Assembly: GCA_017416145.1 (NCBI GenBank)
Contig: JAFQDD010000013.1
Span: forward strand, 1-59,390
Length of the DNA stretch: 59,390 nucleotides
Reading direction: 5' to 3'
DNA from: Spirochaetaceae bacterium
GTDB taxonomy: Bacteria; Spirochaetota; Spirochaetia; Treponematales; Treponemataceae
Below, one piece after another: positions 51,473-59,390 of this stretch (its first letter is position 1; every line of letters starts with the position of its first letter). Position numbers and translations under genes: made by a program. A model generated the notes under the pieces. That model was given only the letters and a program-made list of their open reading frames with translations, was not told the origin of the DNA and made no database searches.

Positions 51473-52333
51473 ATGGAACAGGAAGTAAAGCAATCTGAAA
51501 TCAAAAGAGAAACGGTTTATCACGAAAATATAAAAGACAACGAATATTTACCTGTGTTTTTTGATTATGTTTCAGCTGAGAATATGTTTATTCCTTCTCA
51601 TTGGCATAAGCACATGGAAGTTTTGTTGATGATAAACGGAAATTTAGAAGTTAATATTGATTTAGAACATTTTGTTTTATCAAAAAATGATATGATTTTT
51701 ATCAAATCAAACTCAATTCACTCTACAAAAATGATTGGAAATGCAGAATACGTTTTGCTCCAGATTCCAGAAAGCAGTTTTTTGGGTTTGAATGTGGATT
51801 TTTCAAAATATGAACTAAAAAGTTTTTTCCCAGACTCTACAGATTTTCAAATAAAAGAAAAACTTTTTGCTATGAAAGAATGTTTTTTGAAAAAAGAGAC
51901 GGGATATAATCTTGAATTTTTAAGCCTTTTGTACGGATTTTTGCATGATTTATTTTGTGGCTATATGATTTTGAAAAGTAGCTTTACTTTGTTGCAAGAA
52001 GAAGGCAAAAAACAAAAGGAAAACTTTTATCGCATTACAAAAATTATTTCTTATGTGGAAGAAAAATACAAAAATCAAATTACAATGAATGAAGTTGCTA
52101 ACCTTGTTTCTGTAAGCCCAGAATATTTGTGCCGATTTTTCAAAAAATACACAGGTCAAAGTTTTTTTGAATATTTAATGACTTATAGAATCAGCAAATT
52201 TTATAACGATTTTGTAAATTCCGACAAGAAAATCGCTGTTTTGCTAGAAGAAAACGGCATAACCAACTACAAAGTTTTTTTGCGTGAGTTCAAAAAGATT
52301 TATGGAAAAACTCCAAGTCAAATACGAAACTAA
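51473..52333 (+). CDS. AraC-family regulator with cupin sensor
   Basis: A 286-residue regulator with an N-terminal cupin arm (HWHKHMEVLLMINGNLEVNID pattern; two His) and a C-terminal double helix-turn-helix (SYVEEKYKNQITMNEVANLVSVSPEYLCRFFKKYTGQSFFEYL, IAVLLEENGITNYKVFLREFKKIYGKTPSQIR). It is divergent from the GH3 beta-glucosidase and probably regulates it in response to a sugar. The ATG at 51473 is 6 nt after TATAAT (51461-51466); an in-frame ATG at 51458 would overlap the -10 box. Confidence 0.87.
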   Translation: MEQEVKQSEIKRETVYHENIKDNEYLPVFFDYVSAENMFIPSHWHKHMEVLLMINGNLEVNIDLEHFVLSKNDMIFIKSNSIHSTKMIGNAEYVLLQIPESSFLGLNVDFSKYELKSFFPDSTDFQIKEKLFAMKECFLKKETGYNLEFLSLLYGFLHDLFCGYMILKSSFTLLQEEGKKQKENFYRITKIISYVEEKYKNQITMNEVANLVSVSPEYLCRFFKKYTGQSFFEYLMTYRISKFYNDFVNSDKKIAVLLEENGITNYKVFLREFKKIYGKTPSQIRN

Positions 52334-52376
52334 CTATTGATTTAAGATGAGAAATGTTAGGCAGACTAATCATTGT

Positions 52377-53279
52377 TTAAAAGGTAAGACTTATTTCCTT
52401 TGCTAATTGTTTAACGGCTTCTGTAGAGAGTCCTGTTGTTCGCGTTATTACATCAATAGAAATATCTTCTCTTAATAATGCTTTTGCTGTATCAATTCTA
52501 GTTTGTTGTGAACCCTGTGAAATACCCTGTGAAATACCTTTGTTTAGTCCGTCATCGAAGGCTTCTTGGCGTTGTGCGGCTATGTCTTCGTCGTAATTGT
52601 ATTCACCCCATAACATATTTGACACCTCCGTAGTTTTTCGATTTAGGTAGTTTGGCATTACATTTTCTTTGATTGCTATCTGTATTGCCGGTGTAAAAGT
52701 CTCTGGATTTTTTGGGTCGTAGTGTGCCCTCATAATTTCTACAAATCGATTGTATTCTTGAATAGGTTTACAGTCTAAGAATCCAGAAATCTCTTTATAC
52801 TTTATAATATTAAATACTTTAACGATTATTTCAAGGGTTTTTTCTCCTTTTTTATGAAGAAAAGAATCTGATAATTTCATCGTAGAAACAGCAGGGAAGT
52901 TTTCTGTTCCATTGTAAATAACATAAAATTCTGGAGTCGGAATCTGTACTGGGTTTTTGTAATATCGCTTGGGAGTTGGGACGTAGGCTTCGTACAATCT
53001 TGAAACATAGCTTAAAAGTCGTAGTGGCATGTTAAAATTGATTGTGGATTGATGCTCGATTAGGACAAATAATTTTCCGTTTACCATTTTGCAAATATCA
53101 TTTCGAAAATCGTGGTAAATTGTGTTATCAATTTCTTTTTCCTCGAAATGAAGTTCGTCGAGTTTCAAATTTGTTTGGTGTATTGCGTTGTAAAGGGCTA
53201 AAAAGTTTTCTTGACCAACTTCTTCGTCTTTGTCAAAATAGTCTACAAATACAGAATCTTTGTAGTTTCGGTTGCTCAT
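52377..53279 (-). CDS. Rpn-family (PD-(D/E)XK) putative nuclease
   Basis: A 300-residue member of the Rpn/recombination-promoting nuclease-like (former transposase_31/PDDEXK) family. The fold signature is Asp in NDICKMV followed by VLIEHQST (E-x-Q), then the PLRLLSYVSRLYE helix. The C-terminus has short GISQG repeats and a helical tail. Related proteins are DNA endonucleases that raise recombination. Start at 53279 has GGAG upstream. No inverted repeats or partners mark it as an insertion sequence. Families like this are multi-copy in treponemes. Confidence 0.78.
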   Translation of the reverse strand: MSNRNYKDSVFVDYFDKDEEVGQENFLALYNAIHQTNLKLDELHFEEKEIDNTIYHDFRNDICKMVNGKLFVLIEHQSTINFNMPLRLLSYVSRLYEAYVPTPKRYYKNPVQIPTPEFYVIYNGTENFPAVSTMKLSDSFLHKKGEKTLEIIVKVFNIIKYKEISGFLDCKPIQEYNRFVEIMRAHYDPKNPETFTPAIQIAIKENVMPNYLNRKTTEVSNMLWGEYNYDEDIAAQRQEAFDDGLNKGISQGISQGSQQTRIDTAKALLREDISIDVITRTTGLSTEAVKQLAKEISLTF

Positions 53280-53542
53280 AATTTTTTCTCCAAAAGATTT
53301 TTCTGTAGAGAAAAAATCTGATTGCAAAATCCCAAGTTTTGAAAATTCTTAATTCTGCATTTGAAATTCTCTACATATAATTATTAAAGAAAAAAAATAG
53401 AATTTTTGAAGAAAATCTAAAAAATTTTGAATAAAATGAAAAAAAAGGTTAGTTTACAAGAGTTTTGCTGTTAACCAAAAGGCGTTAGCAGATAATCCGT
53501 GTGAGAATTTTCAAAAAAACTGTTTAATTTAAAAAACTCTGT
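53280..53542. other. AT-rich intergenic region, nothing clear
   Basis: About 260 bp between the Rpn gene and the AlaX-like gene. Only A/T-rich runs and a weak imperfect inverted sequence around 53466-53490 are seen. Confidence 0.5.
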
Positions 53543-53548
53543 TATAAT
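53543..53548 (+). promoter_or_regulatory. -10 box six nt before the AlaX-like ATG
   Basis: TATAAT at 53543-53548, then AAAATT and ATG at 53555. The -35 region (CTGTTT) is weak. Confidence 0.45.
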
Positions 53549-53554
53549 AAAATT

Positions 53555-54040
53555 ATGGAAAACATTATAAAAACTGATACAAACATTACAAATGCACCAA
53601 AAAAAGATTATTGTGCACCAATGCATACAACAGAACATATTTTGAATCAAACAATGATTCGGCTTTTCGATTGTGGTCGCTGTTTTTCTGCCCACGTGGA
53701 AGCAAAAAAATCCAAGTGCGATTATCATTTTTCTAGAAATTTAACTGACGCTGATATTGCCAATATCGAGGGAAAAGTTAATGAAGTGATATTAAGCAAC
53801 TTAGAAGTTCGGGCCCAATATTTTTCAAAAGAAGAAGCTGGAAAAATTGCTGATTTATCAAAATTGCCAGAAAACTCAAGTGAAACTTTGCGCCTTGTTT
53901 TTGTGGGGGATTATGATATTTGTCCTTGTATCGGCGATCACGTGGCAAATACAAGTGAAATCGGCACTTTCAAAATAATCAGTGCAGATTTTGCAGATGG
54001 TAAACTTCGCCTAAGATGGAAAGTTCTTCCTCGAGAATAA
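53555..54040 (+). CDS. AlaX-like tRNA editing-domain protein
   Basis: A 161-residue freestanding domain of the threonyl/alanyl-tRNA synthetase second additional domain (SAD). Zinc motifs are HxxxH (His24, His28 in HTTEHIL) and CxxxH (Cys125, His129 in CIGDHV), with the family block NTSEIGTFKI. AlaX proteins hydrolyse mischarged Ser- or Gly-tRNA(Ala). No synthetase domain is attached. No Shine-Dalgarno sequence. The YncE-like gene starts 4 nt later. Confidence 0.83.
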   Translation: MENIIKTDTNITNAPKKDYCAPMHTTEHILNQTMIRLFDCGRCFSAHVEAKKSKCDYHFSRNLTDADIANIEGKVNEVILSNLEVRAQYFSKEEAGKIADLSKLPENSSETLRLVFVGDYDICPCIGDHVANTSEIGTFKIISADFADGKLRLRWKVLPRE

Positions 54041-54044
54041 AAAT

Positions 54045-55070
54045 ATGAAAAAAAACTTTGTTATCCTTTGTCTTTTGATATTATCCGCTTTTGTCTTTTG
54101 TGAAGAATATGAAAAATCCACAACTGGACCATTTTTAACAAAACTTGGTACATTTCCATGTGGACAGCAGCCTAAACAAGTTTTATTTAGTCCTGATTCA
54201 AAGTTTATAGCACTTCCACTTTTAGACGATAAAGGCTTTGATTTGTTTAGTGTTGCCGAACAAAAAGTTGTAAAACGGATTACGCCACCAAATGCAGAAC
54301 AGCTTGGATTTGCAGAAGGTCTTTTTATCAAAGAGAAAAACGTATTTTTGGTTTCACAAATGACAACAGGAAATCTTTACGAATATTCCTATCCTGATTT
54401 TCAGCTAAAACGCACAATTAAAACTGGTGGAAATTGGTCAAAATTTATTGCTTATAATCCCGAAAAGGATATTTTGGCTGTTTCCAACTGGTTAAGCAAC
54501 ACCGTTTCCATAATTGATTATAAAACTGGAAAATTACTAAAAACCTTAAAGACAGCTGCCGCTCCTCGTGGTTTGCTTTTCACAGAAAAAGGCGAAAATA
54601 TCATCGTTTTGTGTTTTGATGGTGGAAAAATCCAAAAGTTTGCAGTGGAAACTGGAACAAAAGTTGCAGAAAAATCCGTAGAAAAATCTGCTATGCGTCA
54701 TATTGTTTCGGCTGATACAGAAAATAGAGCCTACGTAAGCGATATGTATTACGGAAAAATCTACGAAATTGATACAAACTCTCTAGAAATAATCAGAGAA
54801 GTGAAGGTTCACAACAATCCAAACACAATAGCTTTAGCAAATGGCAGGTGGCTTTTTGTTTCTTGCCGAGGGAAAAACAATCCCGTGGACTACACGCTTA
54901 GAAGTCCAGAAAACGGAAAAATCTACATAATCGATACCACCACAATGGCAGTGGAAAGAATTTTTACTGGGGGAAATCAGCCAACTGGACTTGATATTAG
55001 CCCTGACGGAAAAACTTTATGTTTTTCAAACTTCCAAGACGGAAATATTGAACTTTATTCTATTGAATAA
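54045..55070 (+). CDS. Secreted YncE-like beta-propeller protein
   Basis: A 341-residue protein with a signal peptide (MKKNFVILCLLILSAFVFC). The mature chain is a seven-bladed propeller of about 40-residue repeats with motifs such as TVSIIDYKTGKLLKTL, PRGLLFTEKGENI and PTGLDISPDGKTLCFSNF. YncE-type proteins are periplasmic and bind DNA or other partners; the role here is unknown. It follows the AlaX-like gene by 4 nt without a clear Shine-Dalgarno sequence. Confidence 0.8.
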   Translation: MKKNFVILCLLILSAFVFCEEYEKSTTGPFLTKLGTFPCGQQPKQVLFSPDSKFIALPLLDDKGFDLFSVAEQKVVKRITPPNAEQLGFAEGLFIKEKNVFLVSQMTTGNLYEYSYPDFQLKRTIKTGGNWSKFIAYNPEKDILAVSNWLSNTVSIIDYKTGKLLKTLKTAAAPRGLLFTEKGENIIVLCFDGGKIQKFAVETGTKVAEKSVEKSAMRHIVSADTENRAYVSDMYYGKIYEIDTNSLEIIREVKVHNNPNTIALANGRWLFVSCRGKNNPVDYTLRSPENGKIYIIDTTTMAVERIFTGGNQPTGLDISPDGKTLCFSNFQDGNIELYSIE

Positions 55071-55148
55071 TGTCTATTGAATAGAATAATTGACAAAATA
55101 AAAAATAAGTGTCAAAATCATTTAAAATGTAACAAATATGAGGTTTTT

Positions 55149-56048
55149 ATGAAAGAAGTGAATATTGATTTATTGGAGAAGTTAAATTTTAAGCAAACTA
55201 TCTTTAGTTATCTTGGGAAAGTGAAAGACTATTATTTTGAAATTGTTGAACAGGAAGATGCAATATTAGCAATTTCATTTTCATATTTTCAAAATGATGC
55301 AAAATCAAAAATATTTGAATATTTTGATGAAATACAAAAAAATGGTGTAATAAAACAATATGAAGTTAATAAAGATAGAATTACTGTTTTCTATAATGAG
55401 AACAGCGATGAAACTCTTGAAAAGTTTTTCGATAATTTGACACTACAATTTTCATCAATTGAAATGAAAAATAAGTGTTTTATTTGTGATAACACAGCTG
55501 ATTTATCATTTTATACTTTAGGCTTAAAATATTCACTTTTGTGTAAAACTTGTGCAGATAGTGCAATAGCAAAACTTCAAGATTCAAAAAACACTAAAAA
55601 TAATTATTTATTGGGATTTTTAGGAAGTGTTTTAGGTGCATTAGTTGGTTCTGTTCTTTGGATTATTATAGGACTTCTTGGATTTATTGCAAGTATTGCT
55701 GGTGCTGCAATTTCATACTGTGCATTTAAAGGATATTCATTATTTAAAGGTAAATTAACAAAAAAAGGTATTGTGCTAAATATTGTGGCGATTATTATTG
55801 CTTTTATTTTCGCACAGTACATTGGCTTGTATTTTGATTTCAAAGAAGCTATTGCTGGTGCTGATTTTGGTCTATATTTGATGTTTACTCCTGTTTTGTT
55901 TTCTGATTCTGAATTTTTATTGGGATTGCTTCCAAACTTAGGTTTAGGAATTCTATTTATTGCGTTGGGTGCTTCGACTTCGATTTCAAATAATTTTAAA
56001 GCTGCAAAAAATAATGAAGAATTAAAAATTGAAAAAATTGATTTATAA
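55149..56048 (+). CDS. Zinc-ribbon membrane protein of unknown function
   Basis: A 299-residue protein. An N-terminal soluble domain (about 1-110) is followed by two CxxC pairs (CFIC and CKTC, about residues 116 and 137), a likely zinc ribbon, and then four or five membrane helices (from about 157). Glycine-rich helix GFLGSVLGALVGSVLW is conspicuous. No family recognised. GAGG lies 6 nt before the ATG at 55149, which excludes the longer in-frame start. It sits after the YncE-like gene. Confidence 0.6.
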   Translation: MKEVNIDLLEKLNFKQTIFSYLGKVKDYYFEIVEQEDAILAISFSYFQNDAKSKIFEYFDEIQKNGVIKQYEVNKDRITVFYNENSDETLEKFFDNLTLQFSSIEMKNKCFICDNTADLSFYTLGLKYSLLCKTCADSAIAKLQDSKNTKNNYLLGFLGSVLGALVGSVLWIIIGLLGFIASIAGAAISYCAFKGYSLFKGKLTKKGIVLNIVAIIIAFIFAQYIGLYFDFKEAIAGADFGLYLMFTPVLFSDSEFLLGLLPNLGLGILFIALGASTSISNNFKAAKNNEELKIEKIDL

Positions 56049-56071
56049 CTAATTTCCTATCTCAAAATACA

Positions 56072-56110
56072 GGTGAGCAAGGGACGTTTTACGTAAACTC
56101 TTGACTCACC
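56072..56110 (-). repeat. Two-hairpin dispersed repeat, copy 2 (hairpin 2 only)
   Basis: Read on the minus strand it matches copy 1: GGTGAGTCAAGAG, loop with TTTACGTAAAACG, then TCCCTTGCTCACC and TGTATTTTG. It lies between convergent genes, where a bidirectional terminator is expected. Confidence 0.65.
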
Positions 56111-56143
56111 TTTTCTAAAACTTCTTTTTTTATCTAGCCTTCC

Positions 56144-57025
56144 TTAAAAAGCATAACGACAATAAATCCCGTTTGGCATAATTGCAAAATCAAAACCTGA
56201 TTCAGAAACTCCATAACTTTTTGTTGTTAAAGTTGAATTGTTGTTAGAAACTGGTGCATCTGAAAAACTATGTAAATATGGCACTAAAAATCCAGAAAGT
56301 GTTCCTACAGCGGCTCCAACCAAAACATCTGTTAAAAAGTGATTTCCGCTTTTCATTCGTAAAATTGCTGTGGTGGTGGCAAGACCGTAAGAGCCAATAA
56401 TTACAGGAAGTTTCCACTTGGAATCTGGAAAATACTTTGAAAAAACGTAGCTTGTAAAAGTAGCTCCTGTAAAACTTAAAGTTGTATGCCCAGAGAAAAA
56501 TGATTTATTCCAATCACCTTCTGCAATGTCTTTTTCTGGAGCACCCTCAAAATACATATAAGGTCGTGGACGATTTACAAGATTTTTGGCAAGTTCTTTT
56601 AATCCGTAAGACAAAAACACAGATTCAGCATACATCACACCAATTGTGCACCATTCTTCCATTGGAGCAGCCATTAAAACTGCTGGAGTTAGTAAACTGG
56701 CAAACTGGGTGATTGTTCCTGCGGTATCAAAAGTTTTGGAGTAGGGTTGCATAAAAAATCTGTCTACAGGGTTTACATCACTTTTTAGATAGATTTCTCC
56801 TTGATATGGAGTTGGTTCTAAAATCACCTTTTCCAACAAAAAATCAGTTGATATTAAAGCTGCTTCTGTACCAAAAATTATTCCATCAGTTAGTGGAGAA
56901 AGGGAAAAAGTGTTGCTAGGGCTATCAAAAGTTAGGCGGCGTAAATCAAAACCAGAAGCAAAAATTTGGGAAAGACTAAATATCAACAAAGCAAAAATGA
57001 TAAAAAGTTTTTTTGATTTTTTCAT
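56144..57025 (-). CDS. PAP2-family phosphatase, secreted or membrane-bound
   Basis: A 293-residue protein with a signal peptide (residues 1-23) and the three PAP2 motifs: KNLVNRPRPY, SFFSGHTT (Phe in place of Pro in PSGH) and LRMKSGNHFLTDVL. Family members dephosphorylate lipid phosphates such as undecaprenyl pyrophosphate or phosphatidic acid. The end ASGFDF...NGIYCRYAF suggests an outer-membrane-like C-terminus. Periplasmic or outer-membrane location is inferred. Single gene between two hairpin repeats. Confidence 0.83.
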   Translation of the reverse strand: MKKSKKLFIIFALLIFSLSQIFASGFDLRRLTFDSPSNTFSLSPLTDGIIFGTEAALISTDFLLEKVILEPTPYQGEIYLKSDVNPVDRFFMQPYSKTFDTAGTITQFASLLTPAVLMAAPMEEWCTIGVMYAESVFLSYGLKELAKNLVNRPRPYMYFEGAPEKDIAEGDWNKSFFSGHTTLSFTGATFTSYVFSKYFPDSKWKLPVIIGSYGLATTTAILRMKSGNHFLTDVLVGAAVGTLSGFLVPYLHSFSDAPVSNNNSTLTTKSYGVSESGFDFAIMPNGIYCRYAF

Positions 57026-57121
57026 AAAAATGTTTTCCTTAAAAAATGTGAGATTTTACAATATCAATACATGTAATAAAACACTTTAATTTTAGTTTTT
57101 TGTTCTAATATTTTAATTTTA

Positions 57122-57187
57122 GTTCTACAATGTTTGAACACCGAAACAAAGTGTATCAAGGATTTAAGTGAAACGAGCCTTGAACAC
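57122..57187 (+). repeat. Two-hairpin dispersed repeat, copy 3
   Basis: A decayed hairpin 1 (57122-57145, GTTCTACAATGTTTGAAC) and hairpin 2 (57151-57187; GTGT-A-TCAAGG with CCTTGAACAC), with TTTAAGTGAAACG conserved in the loop. The bulged A has the same place as in copy 1. Confidence 0.65.
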
Positions 57188-57199
57188 CCGTATTTCCGT

Positions 57200-57679
57200 T
57201 TATTTTTCTAAAAATTGTTCAATTATATCTGCGGCTTGTTTACAAATCTCTGGGCAGGGACGCTTTTTGTAATATTCAGCTGTTCTTTCTTCTGGAGTAG
57301 AAGCAAAAGCATCACCTGAAACAGTTGTTTGGTTCCCTTTGTCTAAGCCCAACAACTCTTTACAAATGATGCTTCCGTTTTCTTTTTTGAAGGCGGCAGC
57401 TAAATCTTGAATTCTTTGGTAATGTTCTGCTTTTTCTGGAGATTTTTTTTCTGCAAAACCTTGTGCTAAGCCAGAAATCATAAACATTCCAGAGACAGCT
57501 CCACAAACTTCCCGAAGCCGTCCCATGCCGCCTCCAAAGGATGATGCCAGTTTACAAGCTGTTTCTAAAGTCAAACCAGAGTCTACAAACCACGGCTCAT
57601 CTGCAAAGGCAGCCACCACAGCCTGACAACAAGTATATCCTTCTAAAAAAAGCTCTTTTGCTTTATCACCCTTTGTCAT
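57200..57679 (-). CDS. C_GCAxxG_C_C family protein (possible redox protein)
   Basis: A 159-residue protein of the C_GCAxxG_C_C family. The pattern shows GYTCCQAVVAAF (C-C), FGGGMGRLREVCGAVSG (the GCAxxG-like block), SIICKELLG and a late PCPEICK. The clustered cysteines suggest metal or redox binding; function is not established. AAGGG precedes the ATG. It is 22 nt downstream of gltX on the same strand, so co-transcription is likely. Confidence 0.85.
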   Translation of the reverse strand: MTKGDKAKELFLEGYTCCQAVVAAFADEPWFVDSGLTLETACKLASSFGGGMGRLREVCGAVSGMFMISGLAQGFAEKKSPEKAEHYQRIQDLAAAFKKENGSIICKELLGLDKGNQTTVSGDAFASTPEERTAEYYKKRPCPEICKQAADIIEQFLEK

Positions 57680-57701
57680 ATTTTTCCCTTATCTATAGAA
57701 A

Positions 57702-59291
57702 TTAGTTAAACTGAGCAATTGCTTTATCAGTTCTTTCTAGTGCTTTTTCTGTTCCAAGGGCAATAATTGAACCCATTAATGGAGGAGAAACTTTGCTTCC
57801 TGTTACTGCCATACGAATTGGCATCATAAAATCCCCAAGTTTGATTTCAAGTTCTTCAGCCATTTTTTTAGCCAATTCTTCTTGAGCTTCGTGATCTGTA
57901 ACAGTTTCTAAAGCCTTAATAAATTCTTTAGATTTAATTAGCACTTCTTTTGTTTTTGCTTCGTCTAGGCGTTTTGGAACAATTTGTTCAACAGCTGGAG
58001 TAGTCACATTTTTGAACAAAAATCCCACCATTTCAGCAGCATCTGTTAAAAAGTGCAATCTTTCTTTGATTAAAGGCATTAAAGCCAAAAGTTTTGCATA
58101 AATTTCGTCGTGAGAAAGTGGAGTAGCACCATCTTTTAGAGCACTTTCTGCAATGCAAAGTTTGCCGTTTTCATCATAAGCAATTCCAGAAAATTCAGGA
58201 CCAACATTTGGAGCTGGAAATTCTTCAGAAGTGTTAATTGGAATTGCAGCATCGCCAGTTTTTGTAATAAATGGTAAAACCCACTGTAAAAGTTCTTCAT
58301 CACTTAAAAGACGGATATATTGTCCGTTGTACCATTCAAGTTTTTTATAATCAAAAACAGCTGGAGCTTTGTTTAAGTGATCAGTGCTAAATAGACGTTC
58401 AAAATCTGCAAGTTCGTACATATCACGGCCGTCTTCGTAGGAACAACCAAGCATTGCTACGTAGTTAATTAGGGCTTTTGGCAAATATCCACGAGCACGG
58501 AATTCGTTTACAGAAGTTGCACCGTGACGTTTTGAAAGTTTTTGACCGTCTTTTCCCATAACCATTGGAAGGTGACAGAAATCAGGATAATCCCAGCCAA
58601 AAGCCTTGTACATAATTACGTGTAAAGGAGTTGAAGGAATCCATTCTTGAGCACGCATTACATTAGAGATTTTCATAAAATGGTCGTCTACAATGTTTGC
58701 CAAGTGATAGGTTGGAAATCCATCAGTTTTTAGAAGAACTGGGTCTGGGCTAACATCTTCGTTTTTCCAAGTAATATCACCTAAAAGAGCGTCGTGGAAT
58801 TGAGTTTCCCCTTCCATTGGAACTTTTAAACGAATAACGTAAGGTTTTCCAGCATCAAGATTTTCTTTGATTTCTTCTTCAGTCAAGTGACGACAGTTTC
58901 TATCATAACCTGGAGCCATTTTGTTTTTTGTTTGAAGAGCACGAATTCTTTCAAGACGTTCTTCATCACAGAAACAATAATAAGCTTGTCCTTTTGCTAC
59001 AAGTTCCTCTGCGTATTTTTTGTATAAATCAAAGCGTTCAGATTGAACATAAGGACCGTATTCGCCACCTTTTGGGCCACCTTCGTCCCATTCAATACCA
59101 AGCCAAGCTAAAGTGTCATAAAGATTTTGAACAAATTCTTCTCCGTAGCGAGTACGGTCAGTGTCTTCCAAGCGAAGAATAAATTTTCCGCCCTTGTTAC
59201 GAGCATATAAATAATTAAAAAGAGCAGTGCGAACACCACCAATGTGCTGCATTCCAGTAGGGGATGGTGCATAGCGTACACGAACTTCCAT
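57702..59291 (-). CDS. gltX: Glutamyl-tRNA synthetase
   Basis: A 529-residue class I synthetase. The HIGH motif is PSPTGMQHIGG, the glutamate-binding LRLEDTDRTR follows, and the KMSKS motif is KLSKRHG. The C-terminal helical anticodon-binding domain is present (ends EKALERTDKAIAQF). It charges tRNA-Glu, and with gatCAB in the window it is probably non-discriminating, also charging tRNA-Gln. Start at 59291 has GGAGG 5 nt upstream; the longer in-frame Met is not needed. Confidence 0.96.
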   Translation of the reverse strand: MEVRVRYAPSPTGMQHIGGVRTALFNYLYARNKGGKFILRLEDTDRTRYGEEFVQNLYDTLAWLGIEWDEGGPKGGEYGPYVQSERFDLYKKYAEELVAKGQAYYCFCDEERLERIRALQTKNKMAPGYDRNCRHLTEEEIKENLDAGKPYVIRLKVPMEGETQFHDALLGDITWKNEDVSPDPVLLKTDGFPTYHLANIVDDHFMKISNVMRAQEWIPSTPLHVIMYKAFGWDYPDFCHLPMVMGKDGQKLSKRHGATSVNEFRARGYLPKALINYVAMLGCSYEDGRDMYELADFERLFSTDHLNKAPAVFDYKKLEWYNGQYIRLLSDEELLQWVLPFITKTGDAAIPINTSEEFPAPNVGPEFSGIAYDENGKLCIAESALKDGATPLSHDEIYAKLLALMPLIKERLHFLTDAAEMVGFLFKNVTTPAVEQIVPKRLDEAKTKEVLIKSKEFIKALETVTDHEAQEELAKKMAEELEIKLGDFMMPIRMAVTGSKVSPPLMGSIIALGTEKALERTDKAIAQFN

Positions 59292-59362
59292 CAAGTCCTC
59301 CAAAAAAAACAATATCCTTTACAATATACTATTTTTAAGACTTCTTGGGAATAGGGGATACT

Positions 59363-59390
59363 AATTAAGAATTAAGAATTAAGAATTAAG
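59363..59390. repeat. Four tandem AATTAAG heptamers at the window end
   Basis: Four perfect 7-bp units (59363-59369, 59370-59376, 59377-59383, 59384-59390) upstream of gltX. The tract runs off the edge, so copy number is unknown. Confidence 0.85.

Noticed and set aside
52377-53279. Insertion sequence around the Rpn-family gene
   Set aside because: No terminal inverted repeats, target duplication or transposase partner could be seen; the gene stands alone.

Overview
The window is an AT-rich stretch of a spirochete chromosome, most likely a Treponema of the gut or rumen type. The clues are a periplasmic flagellar collar-type TPR protein, a UPF0164 (treponemal FadL/PorV-like) outer-membrane protein, a DUF2259 secreted protein, many lipoproteins with relaxed lipoboxes, and sugar enzymes suited to cellobiose (a GH94 phosphorylase and a domain-permuted GH3 beta-glucosidase). 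Genus level is inference from gene content; no rRNA is present.

Layout. 1-5.4 kb: flagellar collar-like protein (5' end outside the window), a polyprenol/phytol kinase-like protein, a membrane protein, a DUF2259 protein and a DJ-1 protein. 5.5-13.6 kb: a response regulator and a soluble hybrid histidine kinase, then a PHP phosphatase, a lipoprotein, a YfcE-like phosphodiesterase, a small outer-membrane protein and a B12-binding radical SAM protein. 13.6-14.2 kb: tRNA-Gln(CUG) and tRNA-Glu(CUC) with their own promoter, followed by an array of hairpin repeats. 15.3-18.7 kb: gatCAB. 18.7-25.6 kb: an aminotransferase-like remnant, a small membrane protein, LolA-like, RodZ-like, RimO and UvrD/PcrA. 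25.6-33.5 kb (minus strand): an EAL phosphodiesterase, ABC-F ATPase, DEAD-box helicase and two flavoproteins. 33.5-39.8 kb: cellobiose phosphorylase, a META lipoprotein, a DUF4091 lipoprotein and UPF0164. 39.8-46 kb: ClpB, two transglutaminase-like lipoproteins and two XRE regulators. 46.1-48.4 kb: an aromatic amino acid operon (aroF-tyrA) behind an attenuator. 48.5-59.3 kb: GH3 and a divergent AraC regulator, an Rpn nuclease, an AlaX-like protein, a YncE-like propeller, PAP2, a C_GCAxxG protein and gltX.

How genes fit together. GltX, tRNA-Gln, tRNA-Glu and GatCAB are the parts needed to make Gln-tRNA(Gln) by transamidation. GH94, GH3 and the AraC regulator suggest beta-glucoside use. aroF-tyrA appears to be controlled by a 39-codon leader peptide with a Phe/Tyr run, FYYFYYYGY, followed by a strong intrinsic terminator and a possible antiterminator pairing.

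Most unusual signals: (1) the Tyr/Phe attenuator; (2) at least seven promoters of identical geometry (-35, 17 bp, -10, then exactly 6 nt, then ATG), which predict leaderless mRNAs; (3) two copies of a GC-rich multi-hairpin element with compensatory base changes (32.2 kb and 45.2 kb); (4) a four-unit hairpin array next to the tRNAs, also with compensatory changes; (5) a 16-bp inverted repeat burying the ribosome binding site and start codon of a flavoprotein gene. No CRISPR array, transposase, phage or rRNA operon was seen.
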